NCBI GenBank assembly: GCA_965198915.1
Contig: CBDAQC010000002.1
Location: 1,922,001-1,986,000, forward strand
DNA length: 64,000 bases
Reading direction: 5' to 3'
From: BOG-908 sp965198915
GTDB taxonomy: Bacteria > Pseudomonadota > Alphaproteobacteria > Acetobacterales > Acetobacteraceae
In this document: in pieces, positions 26,599 to 34,611 of the stretch
Position numbering within the stretch: the first letter of the stretch is position 1
How the letters are laid out: each line of letters opens with the position of its first letter
Program-made: the position numbers and the translations under genes
The notes under the pieces: generated by a model
Seen by the model: the letters and a program-made list of their open reading frames with translations, nothing else
What the model was told of the DNA's origin: nothing
Database searches by the model: none

Positions 26599-26707
26599 CC
26601 ACGCAGTAGCAGCGGCAGGTTTTATCCGGAGGTGGCGGGGCGTCGGTAAAGGCAGCGGAGGTTTGCCTTCTCTTCCCGCCCGCCGCAGCACCGGCTACAC
26701 ACCACCC

Positions 26708-27640
26708 GTGCCGCCCCAAAAACACCTGCTCGCGATCGAGGGCATGTATCCCCCCGAGATCGGCCAGCTTCTGGACCTGGCCGAGAGCTACGCGCTGCTG
26801 AACCGCTCCGGCAAGACGCAGCGTGACCTGCTGCGCGGCCGCACGCTGATCAACCTGTTCTTCGAGGACAGCACCCGCACCCGCACCAGTTTCGAGCTCG
26901 CCGGCAAGCGCCTGGGTGCGGATGTCATCAACATGTCCGTCTCCGCCAGCAGCGTGAACAAGGGCGAGACCCTGCTGGACACCGCTACCACGCTGAACGC
27001 CATGCAATGCGACCTGCTGGTGGTCCGCCACGACCAGTCCGGCGCGCCGGCGCTACTGGCCCAGAAGGTGGACGCCGCCGTCATCAACGCCGGCGACGGC
27101 ACCCACGAACACCCGACGCAGGCGCTGCTCGACGCGCTCACCATCCGCCGCCGCCGCGGCACCCTGCAGGGCCTGACGATCGCCATCTGCGGAGACATCG
27201 CCCACAGCCGCGTCGCCCGCTCCAACATCTACCTGCTGACAACAATGGGCGCCGCAATCCGCCTGATCGGCCCGCCCACGCTGATGCCGCCAGGTATCGA
27301 CCGGCTCGGCATCGACGTGTTCCACGACATGGATGCAGGCCTGGAGGGCGTGGACATTGTCATGATGCTTCGCCTGCAGCGCGAGCGCATGACGCGCGGC
27401 CAGATCCCCTCGGCCCGAGAGTATTTTCGCTTCTACGGCCTGGACGCCGCCCGCCTGGCCCGCGCCAAACCCGATGCGTTGGTGATGCATCCGGGCCCGA
27501 TGAACCGCGGTGTGGAGATCGACAGCGCGGTGGCCGACGACCCGGCGCGCAGCCTGATACGCGAGCAGGTGGAGATGGGCGTGGCCGTGCGCATGGCGGT
27601 GCTCGACACGTTGGGCCGGCGGCAGACGCGGAATGTTTAG
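26708..27640 (+). CDS. pyrB: Aspartate carbamoyltransferase catalytic chain
   Basis: A 310-residue protein from GTG 26708, which gives the normal family length and starts at the conserved KHLLAIEGM block. It catalyses carbamoyl phosphate + aspartate to carbamoyl-aspartate in pyrimidine synthesis. The carbamoyl-phosphate loop FFEDSTRTRTSFE, SSVNKGETLLDT, the DGTHEHPTQALLD block and MHPGPMNRG are all intact. It is followed by an inverted pair of hairpin repeats and then the dihydroorotase-like gene, an arrangement like the pyrB-pyrC' operons of Pseudomonas. No pyrI regulatory chain is present. Confidence 0.95.
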   Translation: MPPQKHLLAIEGMYPPEIGQLLDLAESYALLNRSGKTQRDLLRGRTLINLFFEDSTRTRTSFELAGKRLGADVINMSVSASSVNKGETLLDTATTLNAMQCDLLVVRHDQSGAPALLAQKVDAAVINAGDGTHEHPTQALLDALTIRRRRGTLQGLTIAICGDIAHSRVARSNIYLLTTMGAAIRLIGPPTLMPPGIDRLGIDVFHDMDAGLEGVDIVMMLRLQRERMTRGQIPSAREYFRFYGLDAARLARAKPDALVMHPGPMNRGVEIDSAVADDPARSLIREQVEMGVAVRMAVLDTLGRRQTRNV

Positions 27641-27778
27641 GCAAGCAAGCAATTCTTTTTTGAAAAAAAGAACCAGAAAACTTCTGACTCCGCTATCGCG
27701 CCGTGTGGGAGGGTCCGCGACAGCGCAGACAAAAGCTTTTTGCTTCTTCTTCTCGAAAAAGAAGGCCTTGCTTGCTCG
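27641..27778. repeat. paired AT-rich hairpin repeats (R then F) between pyrB and pyrC-like gene
   Basis: The R arm begins immediately after the pyrB stop, and the F arm ends 15 bp before the next ATG. The outer boxes CCGCTATCGCG and CCGCGACAGCG face each other across a short spacer, so the whole forms a long imperfect palindrome. The mini-hairpin in R is CAGAA/TTCTG, a compensated variant of CAAAA/TTTTG. Confidence 0.85.
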
Positions 27779-27792
27779 CCCGGCCTCCCCCG

Positions 27793-29079
27793 ATGCGTGA
27801 CCTCCTGATCGAAAACGCCCGCCTGCTGGACCCCGCAACCGGTTTGGACGCCTCAGGCGCGCTGCTGATCCGCAACGGCCAGATCGCCGACCATGGCAAC
27901 GGCCTCGGCCGCCCGGACGATGCCGAAACGATAAACGCCCGCGGCGCCATACTCTGCCCCGGCCTCGTGGACATGCGCGTGGCCCTGGGCGAGCCGGGCT
28001 TCGAATACCGCGAGACCATCGCATCCGCCGCCGAGGCCGCCGCCGCCGGCGGCATCACCACGCTGGCCGCCCTGCCGGACAGCGCACCGGCCATCGACGA
28101 CCCAGCGCTGGTCTTCCTGCTGCGCAGCCGCGGCGACGCCACCGGCAGCCTGACCATCCTTCCGTACGCCGCAATCACCCGTGGCTGTCGCGGCGAGGAA
28201 ATGGCCGAACTCGGCCTGCTGCGCGAGGCAGGTGCCGCCGCCTTCACGGACGGCCGGCGCGCCATCGCCAGCGCCCAGATGATGCGCCGCGTGCTCAGCT
28301 ACGCCCGCGCCTTCGGCGGCCGCGTGGTCCAGCATCCGGAGGACCCGTCTCTGGCCGAGGGTGGCGTCGCCACCGAAGGCGAGCTCGCCACCCGGCTGGG
28401 CCTGCCGGGCATCCCGCTGGTGGCCGAATCCATCATCGTGGCGCGTGACATTCGCCTGGCGCGCCTCACCGGCGGCGCGCTGCACTTCGCCCATGTCAGC
28501 ACCGCCGAGACGATCACCCTGATACGCCGCGCGAAGGACGAGGGCCTGGACGTCACCTGCGACACCGCCCCGCCCTATTTCGACCTGAACGAGACCGCCA
28601 TCGGCGACTACCGCACCTATGCCAAGCTGTCCCCCCCGCTGCGTCCGGAAGCCGACCGCCGTGCCGTGGCCGAAGCGCTGGCCGACGGCACGATCGACGC
28701 AGTAGCCTCTGATCACCAGCCGCGCGATGCCGATGACAAGCGCCTGCCCTTCGCCCAGGCCTCTGCCGGCGGCGCCGGTCTGGCGACGCTGCTCGGCATC
28801 ACCCTGGCGCAGCACCACGGCAGCGGTCTGCCGCTTCCGCAAACCATCGCCCTGCTGACCAGCCGGCCCGCCCGCCTGCTGGGCTCGTCGGCCGGCACGC
28901 TGGCACGCGGCGCGCCGGCCGATCTCTGCCTGTTCCACCCGGACCGCATCTGGCAGGTGCAGGCCGGCCGGCTGCCGGGCAAGGCACAGAACACCCCTTT
29001 CGACGGCCGCGCGCTGGAAGGCCGCGTGCTGGGCACCTGGAAGGCCGGCCGTCGCGTGTTCACGGCCGAGCCGGCATGA
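27793..29079 (+). CDS. Dihydroorotase-like protein lacking HxH metal ligands (PyrC'-type)
   Basis: A 428-residue protein aligned along its length with type I dihydroorotase. The D-x-H-x-H-l-R-E-P-G metal/substrate motif reads DMRVALGEPG at residues 60-69, so both zinc His and the substrate Arg are replaced. His181 (HPED), His234 (AHVST) and Asp307 (SDH) remain, while the PHH segment is replaced by APP (259-261). Known inactive PyrC' subunits stabilise ATCase dodecamers; the position right after pyrB supports that role. ATG 27793 has no purine-rich Shine-Dalgarno, since the repeat element fills the leader. Its 3' end overlaps plsY by 4 nt. Confidence 0.88.
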   Translation: MRDLLIENARLLDPATGLDASGALLIRNGQIADHGNGLGRPDDAETINARGAILCPGLVDMRVALGEPGFEYRETIASAAEAAAAGGITTLAALPDSAPAIDDPALVFLLRSRGDATGSLTILPYAAITRGCRGEEMAELGLLREAGAAAFTDGRRAIASAQMMRRVLSYARAFGGRVVQHPEDPSLAEGGVATEGELATRLGLPGIPLVAESIIVARDIRLARLTGGALHFAHVSTAETITLIRRAKDEGLDVTCDTAPPYFDLNETAIGDYRTYAKLSPPLRPEADRRAVAEALADGTIDAVASDHQPRDADDKRLPFAQASAGGAGLATLLGITLAQHHGSGLPLPQTIALLTSRPARLLGSSAGTLARGAPADLCLFHPDRIWQVQAGRLPGKAQNTPFDGRALEGRVLGTWKAGRRVFTAEPA

Positions 29080-29684
29080 GCATCTGGTGGCGCCTCGAAG
29101 CACTCAGCTTCGGCACCGCCGCCCTGGCCTACCTGATCGGCAGCGTGCCGTTCGGCCTGCTGCTCACCCGCGCAGCGGGCGCCGGCGACATACGCCAGAT
29201 CGGCTCCGGCAACATCGGCGCCACCAACGTCCTGCGCACCGGCCGGCGCGGCCTGGCTGCCGCCACGCTGCTGCTGGACGGTGCCAAGGGAGCGCTGGCC
29301 GTGGAGCTGGCCGGGGTGCTGGCGGGTGCGGTGTGGATGCCGCTGGCCGCGATCTGCGTCGTGATCGGCCATTGCTTCCCTGCCTGGCTGCGCTTTCGCG
29401 GCGGCAAGGGCGTGGCCACCGGCCTGGGTGCGCTGCTGGCGCTGGACTGGCGCATGGGGGTTGCCTGCTGCGCCATCTGGCTGGGCGTGTTCGCCGCCAC
29501 GCGCATCAGCTCGGCCTCGGCTTTGGCCGCGTTTGCGGCCGCGCCGCTGCTGGCCGGCGTTCTCCTGCCGCCCTACTGGTTCGTAGCGCCGCTCGTCATC
29601 GCGGCGCTCGTGTGGTGGCGCCATGGCGCCAACATTTCGCGCCTGATTGCCGGGACGGAGCCGCGTTTTGGGCGCCCGAGATAA
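29076..29684 (+). CDS. plsY: Glycerol-3-phosphate acyltransferase PlsY
   Basis: A 202-residue integral membrane protein with about five hydrophobic segments. The PlsY motifs are present: GSVPFG near residue 22, GSGNIGATNVLRTG (about 43-56), GHCFPAWLRFRGGKGVAT and a C-terminal R-rich end. It transfers the acyl group from acyl-phosphate to glycerol-3-phosphate in phospholipid synthesis. ATG overlaps the stop of the dihydroorotase-like gene (ATGA). Directly after its stop a hairpin repeat pair separates it from dprA. Confidence 0.93.
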   Translation: MSIWWRLEALSFGTAALAYLIGSVPFGLLLTRAAGAGDIRQIGSGNIGATNVLRTGRRGLAAATLLLDGAKGALAVELAGVLAGAVWMPLAAICVVIGHCFPAWLRFRGGKGVATGLGALLALDWRMGVACCAIWLGVFAATRISSASALAAFAAAPLLAGVLLPPYWFVAPLVIAALVWWRHGANISRLIAGTEPRFGRPR

Positions 29685-29833
29685 GCAAGCAGTTCTTTTT
29701 TGAAGAAAAGAACCAAAAAACTTTTGTCTCCGTCGGGTGCGCGTTGTGGACGCGCACGTCTCGGCGCCCCGCGACAGCGCATCCAAAAGTTTTTTGCTTC
29801 TTTTTTTTCAAAAAAGAAGGCCTTCCTTGCTTC
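29685..29833. repeat. paired AT-rich hairpin repeats (R then F) between plsY and dprA
   Basis: The R arm starts directly after the plsY stop with stem GTTCTTTT/AAAAGAAC. The F arm has stem CTTCTTTTTT/AAAAAAGAAG and ends 4 bp before the dprA ATG. A spacer of about 50 bp carries the CCGCGACAGCG box. Confidence 0.85.
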
Positions 29834-29837
29834 CTAG

Positions 29838-30965
29838 ATGAGCGACCTAGACCGCCTACGCCTGGCCCGCACCGAAGGCGTAGGCCCCGTCACCTACCGC
29901 CGCCTTATGGCCCAGTTCCGCACGCCCGCCGAGGCGCTCGCCAACCTGCCTGACATGGCCCGCACCGCAGGCCGCGCCAGCGCGCCCGCCGTTCCCACCG
30001 AGCGCGATGCCGCGCGCGAGATGGACCGCGTGGCCAAGCTCGGCGGCCGCATGCTGTTCATCGGCGGCGAGGATTACCCGCCGATGATGGCGCTGCTGCC
30101 GGACCCGCCGCCGGTGATCTCCATCTTGGGCGACGTCACCGCCCTGCACGGGCGCGCCGTGGGCGTGGTCGGCGCGCGTAACGCGTCCGCCAATGGCTGC
30201 CGCATGGCCGAGGCGCTGGCGGCCGACCTCGCGGCCCAGCACCTCGTCGTCGTCTCCGGCATGGCGCGCGGCATAGACGCGGCTGCCCATGCCGGCGCGT
30301 TGCATGTGGGCCTGACCGTGGCCGCGGTGGCCGGCGGGCTGGACCAGCCCTACCCGCCGGAGCACGCGGACCTGCAGGCGCGCATCGCGGCGCGCGGCTG
30401 CGTGGTCACCGAAGCGCCGTTCGGCACCGCGCCGCAGAGCCGCCACTTTCCCAGGCGCAACCGCATCATCGCCGGCCTCTCCCTAGGTCTGGTGGTCATC
30501 GAGGCGGCGCTGAAATCGGGCAGCCTGATCACCGCCCGCCTGGCACAGGACGCCAACCGGGAGATCTTCGCCGTGCCCGGCTCGCCGCTGGACCCGCGCT
30601 GCCGTGGCACCAACGACCTGATCCGCCAGGGCGCACATCTGACCGAGTCCGCCGAAGACGTTCTGGCCAACCTGCCGGACGACCCGCGCCGTGAGGGCAT
30701 CGCGCGTAATCCGCTTTTCGCGCGCGACGTGGCCGATGGTTTCGCCGAAGAACTGGAGCTTTGGGACGAGCCGCCCGACCCGGATTTCGATCTGAAGCTG
30801 GCCCAGAAGCGCCTGCTCGGCCTGCTCAGCCCCACACCGACCGAGCTTGACGAACTGGTACGCCGTGCCCAGTTGCCGGCGCCGCAGGTCATGGCCGCGC
30901 TGATGAACCTGGAGCTGGCGCTGGAGGTGGAGTTCGTCCCCGGAAACCGGGTCGTTCGGCTGTAG
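29838..30965 (+). CDS. dprA: DNA processing protein DprA
   Basis: A 375-residue protein. An N-terminal helical/SAM-like region carries LARTEGVGPVTYRRL, followed by the Rossmann-like DprA core: GVVGARNAS, VVSGMARGIDAAAHAGAL, GGLDQPYPPEH, PRRNRIIAGLS and ALKSGSLITARLA. A C-terminal winged-helix-like domain begins with LSPTPTELDEL. DprA loads RecA on incoming single-stranded DNA during transformation. The ATG is preceded by the F arm of the hairpin repeat and lacks a recognisable Shine-Dalgarno within 15 nt. Confidence 0.94.
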   Translation: MSDLDRLRLARTEGVGPVTYRRLMAQFRTPAEALANLPDMARTAGRASAPAVPTERDAAREMDRVAKLGGRMLFIGGEDYPPMMALLPDPPPVISILGDVTALHGRAVGVVGARNASANGCRMAEALAADLAAQHLVVVSGMARGIDAAAHAGALHVGLTVAAVAGGLDQPYPPEHADLQARIAARGCVVTEAPFGTAPQSRHFPRRNRIIAGLSLGLVVIEAALKSGSLITARLAQDANREIFAVPGSPLDPRCRGTNDLIRQGAHLTESAEDVLANLPDDPRREGIARNPLFARDVADGFAEELELWDEPPDPDFDLKLAQKRLLGLLSPTPTELDELVRRAQLPAPQVMAALMNLELALEVEFVPGNRVVRL

Positions 30966-31008
30966 GAAGGGTTTTTGACTTCTCCTGTTGCGGACCTCTG
31001 CAGGAAAC

Positions 31009-31070
31009 GCGCCGACAGGAAGCAGAAGTTTTTGCTTCTTCTTCTCAAAAAGAAGGCCTTGCCTTCCTTT
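31009..31070. repeat. AT-rich hairpin repeat, F orientation, between dprA and topA
   Basis: CGCCGACAGG box, then AGAAGTTTTTGCTTCTTCTTC, AAAAAGAAG, GGCCTTGCCTTCC. It lies 80 bp upstream of topA. Confidence 0.8.
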
Positions 31071-31149
31071 CGCCTTCTCTCCGCCTTTCCCTTGACTTCC
31101 GGCGAGTTGCCTCCGTAAGCGCAACCCAAGGTCGTATCCCAGGACATCC

Positions 31150-33870
31150 ATGACAGACGTCGTCGTCGTAGAATCGCCCGCAAAGGCGAAGACCATAAAC
31201 AAGTACCTGGGCGATCGTTACACCGTTCTGGCCAGCTTCGGACATGTGCGCGACCTGCCGCCCAAGGACGGCTCGGTGCGGCCGGACGAAAACTTCGCCA
31301 TGGACTGGGAGAGCGACGAGCGCGGCCAGAAGCAGGTGGCCGCCATCGTGCGCGCGCTGAAGGGTGCCAAGACGCTGTATCTCGCCACCGACCCGGACCG
31401 CGAGGGCGAGGCGATAAGCTGGCACGTGCGCGCCATGCTGGAGGAGAAGCGCGCCCTGCGCGGCGTGGACGTGCAGCGCATCACCTTCAACGAAATCACC
31501 AAAACCGCCGTGCAGCGGGCGATGAGCCAGCCGCGCCAGCTCGACATGCCGCTGATCGAGGCCTACATGGCCCGCCGCGCGCTGGACTACCTGGTGGGCT
31601 TCACCCTTTCGCCGGTGCTGTGGCGCAAGCTGCCGGGCAGCCGGAGCGCCGGCCGGGTGCAGTCCGTCTCGCTGCGCCTGATCTGCGAGCGCGAGGCCGA
31701 AATAGAGGCGTTCAAGCCGCGCGAATACTGGACGGTCGAGGGCCATTTCCAGACGCCGGCCGGCGCACCGTTCACCGCGAAGCTGTCCCACCTGGACGGC
31801 CGTCGGCTGGACCAGTTCGACCTCAACAATGCCGAAAGAGCCGCCCGCGCCAAGGCGGCGGTGGAAGCCGGCGTGTTCACCGTGGCCGCAGTCGAGCGGC
31901 GACGCGTAAAGCGCAATCCGCCGCCGCCCTTCACCACCAGCACGCTGCAGCAGGAGGCCAGCCGCAAGCTGGGCATGGGCGCGCAGGCGGCGATGCGCAC
32001 CGCGCAGCAGCTCTATGAAGGCGTGGACGTGGGCGGCGAGACGGTGGGCCTGATCACCTACATGCGCACCGACGGCGTGCAGATGGCGCGCGAGGCGATC
32101 GAGAGCATACGCAGCTTCGTGGGCCAGGCGTTCGGCCCGCCTTACGTCCCGGCGGCGGCGCGCGAATACACCAGCAAGGCGAAGAACGCGCAGGAGGCCC
32201 ACGAAGCCTGTCGCCCGACCGACGTGGCGCGCACGCCGGACCAGGTCGCCCGCTACCTGAACGACGAGCAGCGCCGCCTGTACGAACTGGTGTGGAAGCG
32301 CGCGGTCGCCAGCCAGATGCAATCGGCCGAGCTGGACCAGGTGGCCGTCGATGTCGCGCATGGCGGCACCAGGCTGCGCGCCAACGGCTCCATCATCGCC
32401 TTCGATGGCTTTCTCAAGCTCTACCGCGAGGGCACCGACGAGGACGACGAGGACGAGGCCAGCCGCATGCTGCCGCCTATGGCCGAGCGCGACCCGCTGA
32501 CCCGCGGCGCCGTCTCCGCCGACCAGCACTTCACCCAGCCGCCGCCGCGCTACTCGGAGGCCAGCCTGGTCAAGAAGATGGAGGAGCTGGGCATCGGCCG
32601 CCCCTCCACCTACGCCTCCATCCTATCCGTCCTGCGTGACCGCAACTACGTGCGCATGGAGAACAAGCGCTTCGTGCCGGAGGACCGCGGCCGGCTGGTC
32701 ACCGCGTTCCTGACCAGCTTCTTCGAACGCTACGTGGACACCGGCTTCACCTCCGGCCTGGAAGCCCAGTTGGACGACGTGAGCGACGGCCGCATGGACT
32801 GGCACGCTCTGATGCGGGCGTTCTGGGACGATTTCTCCAAGGCCATCGAGCAGACGCGCGAGCTGAAGATCTCCGACGTGATCGACGCGCTGGATCACGA
32901 TCTGGGCCCGCATTTCTTCCCGCCGCGCCCGGACGGCACGGACCCGCGCCTCTGCCCCGCCTGTCACAAGGGGCGGCTGGGCCTGAAGCTGGGCCGGCAC
33001 GGCAGCTTCATCGGCTGCTCCAACTACCCCGCCTGCCAGTTCACCCGCAGGCTGGCGCTGGAGAGCGGCGAGGGCGAGGCGGAAGTCCTAAAAGAGGGCA
33101 TGCGCACGCTCGGCCGCCACCCGGACACCGGCGAGGACGTGACGATCCGCCGCGGCCCCTACGGCCTGTACGCCCAGCAGGGCGAGGCGGACCCGGCGGA
33201 CAAGAAATCCAAGCCGCGCCGCACCTCGCTGCCGAAAGGCATGGACGGCGAGGCGATCACCCTTGAACAGGCCCTCGGCCTGCTGTCCCTGCCCCGCCTG
33301 GTGGGCAAGCACCCGGAGACAGGGCAGGACATGGAGGCGGGCCTCGGCCGTTTCGGCCCCTACATCAAGATGGGCAGTATCTTCGCTTCCCTCGACAAGG
33401 ACGACGACATCCTCTCGATCGGCGTCAACCGCGCGGTGGACGTGATCGGCCGCAAGCTGGCCAGCGTGCGGGTGGTGGGCCAGCACCCGAAGGACCGCCA
33501 GGACATCCAGATACGCAAGGGCCGCTTCGGCCCCTACGCGCAGCACGGCCAAATGGTGGCCAACCTGCCACGCGACGTGATGATGGACGATATCACTCTG
33601 GACCAGGCAATCGCCCTGCTGGCCGAGCGAGGCAAGGTGCTGAAGCCGCGCGGCAAGGGGGGCAAGGCGGCGCCGGCGAAGAAGGCGGCACCCGCGAGAA
33701 AGGCCGCGCCGGCCGGGACGCCAGCGCCTGCGCCCGGCAACGCGGCCAAGCCGGCCGCCAATTCCGCACCGAAGCCGGCTGCCAAGCCCAAGCCGAAAGC
33801 CAAGGCGAAGGCCAAGGCCAAGGCGGGCACAGCGAAGGCCGCCCCGGCCAAATCCGGCAAGGCGGCCTGA
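31150..33870 (+). CDS. topA: DNA topoisomerase I
   Basis: A 906-residue type IA topoisomerase. The Toprim domain has VVESPAKAKTINKYLG (residues 4-19) and DPDREGEAISWH. The active-site tyrosine is in LITYMRTDG (near residue 303). After the core there is one clear Topo C4 zinc ribbon (CPACHKGRLG...CSNYPAC), then repeated ribbons without Cys (YGLYAQQ, FGPYIKMGS, FGPYAQHG) and a Lys/Ala/Pro-rich disordered tail of about 75 residues. It relaxes negative supercoils. AGGA lies seven bases before the ATG. Confidence 0.96.
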   Translation: MTDVVVVESPAKAKTINKYLGDRYTVLASFGHVRDLPPKDGSVRPDENFAMDWESDERGQKQVAAIVRALKGAKTLYLATDPDREGEAISWHVRAMLEEKRALRGVDVQRITFNEITKTAVQRAMSQPRQLDMPLIEAYMARRALDYLVGFTLSPVLWRKLPGSRSAGRVQSVSLRLICEREAEIEAFKPREYWTVEGHFQTPAGAPFTAKLSHLDGRRLDQFDLNNAERAARAKAAVEAGVFTVAAVERRRVKRNPPPPFTTSTLQQEASRKLGMGAQAAMRTAQQLYEGVDVGGETVGLITYMRTDGVQMAREAIESIRSFVGQAFGPPYVPAAAREYTSKAKNAQEAHEACRPTDVARTPDQVARYLNDEQRRLYELVWKRAVASQMQSAELDQVAVDVAHGGTRLRANGSIIAFDGFLKLYREGTDEDDEDEASRMLPPMAERDPLTRGAVSADQHFTQPPPRYSEASLVKKMEELGIGRPSTYASILSVLRDRNYVRMENKRFVPEDRGRLVTAFLTSFFERYVDTGFTSGLEAQLDDVSDGRMDWHALMRAFWDDFSKAIEQTRELKISDVIDALDHDLGPHFFPPRPDGTDPRLCPACHKGRLGLKLGRHGSFIGCSNYPACQFTRRLALESGEGEAEVLKEGMRTLGRHPDTGEDVTIRRGPYGLYAQQGEADPADKKSKPRRTSLPKGMDGEAITLEQALGLLSLPRLVGKHPETGQDMEAGLGRFGPYIKMGSIFASLDKDDDILSIGVNRAVDVIGRKLASVRVVGQHPKDRQDIQIRKGRFGPYAQHGQMVANLPRDVMMDDITLDQAIALLAERGKVLKPRGKGGKAAPAKKAAPARKAAPAGTPAPAPGNAAKPAANSAPKPAAKPKPKAKAKAKAKAGTAKAAPAKSGKAA

Positions 33871-33939
33871 CCACCCTCATGGCCGCGCCCAACTCGCCGC
33901 GCGCGGTGCGTCTAGCGGCCCGCGCCAGGACCGATACGC

Positions 33940-34611
33940 GTGCATGACGTGGCCGGCATACTGACGGCGATCTCCTGGCCGTGCGTCGCCCTGCTGGCGT
34001 TGCTGCTGCTGCGCAAGTCGATCGTGCGTCTGCTGGCCAGGCTGGCCGACCGTATCGAGACGGCTGACAAGGTCACGCTCGGCCCTGACGGGCTGGCGCT
34101 CGAGGGCCGTCTGGCCGCCCTGGAGATCAAGGCGAATCTGGCCGGCGCACAGGATGGCGTGGCGCAGGCAAGGGCGCTGGTCGCGGCCGACAGCATCCCC
34201 GCCGACCTTCAGGCGCTCTCGGACCGGTATCGCGCGGCGGCGCGCGCGTTCAGCGAGGACCGACTGGCCGACGAGATGGGCCGGCTCGTTGTCGGCAAGG
34301 CTGTGGCGCGCGACCTGCTGGCCGGCAGCGGCGAGGACGGCCTGTTCGCGGCGCTGGCCACCGCCGTGGTCGCACAGCCCGAGCCGGCGGACACCGCAAG
34401 GCTGCTGCGAGTAGCGGCCGCCACTCGACGCACCCATGTGCAATACCGCGTTATCCTGGCTTTCATCGAGCTGGCGCGGCGGCAATTTGTCACGCAGGAG
34501 CAAGAAGGCGACATCATCAAAGTGCTGACTAGTTTGAAGGGCGCCGATGACCGGGCCCTGCAACGCCTGATCGCGCAGGCAGGACCCATATTCGCGAAAT
34601 CCCCGCCCTGA
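33940..34611 (+). CDS. Unknown protein with one N-terminal TM helix
   Basis: A 223-residue protein from GTG 33940. One hydrophobic segment (about residues 6-24, followed by RKSIVRLL) is followed by a soluble, mostly alpha-helical domain that is Ala/Leu/Arg-rich and could form a coiled coil near residues 80-120. No motif of a known family is recognised. The stop lies immediately before the ATG of rnr with no gap, so the genes are probably co-expressed. A role near the membrane in RNA or DNA metabolism is possible but unsupported. Confidence 0.65.
   Translation: MHDVAGILTAISWPCVALLALLLLRKSIVRLLARLADRIETADKVTLGPDGLALEGRLAALEIKANLAGAQDGVAQARALVAADSIPADLQALSDRYRAAARAFSEDRLADEMGRLVVGKAVARDLLAGSGEDGLFAALATAVVAQPEPADTARLLRVAAATRRTHVQYRVILAFIELARRQFVTQEQEGDIIKVLTSLKGADDRALQRLIAQAGPIFAKSPP

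Noticed and set aside
28713..29786. 357-codon minus-strand frame over plsY
   Set aside because: Shadow frame; its N-terminus is the translated hairpin repeat (RRQKFFGSFLQKR).
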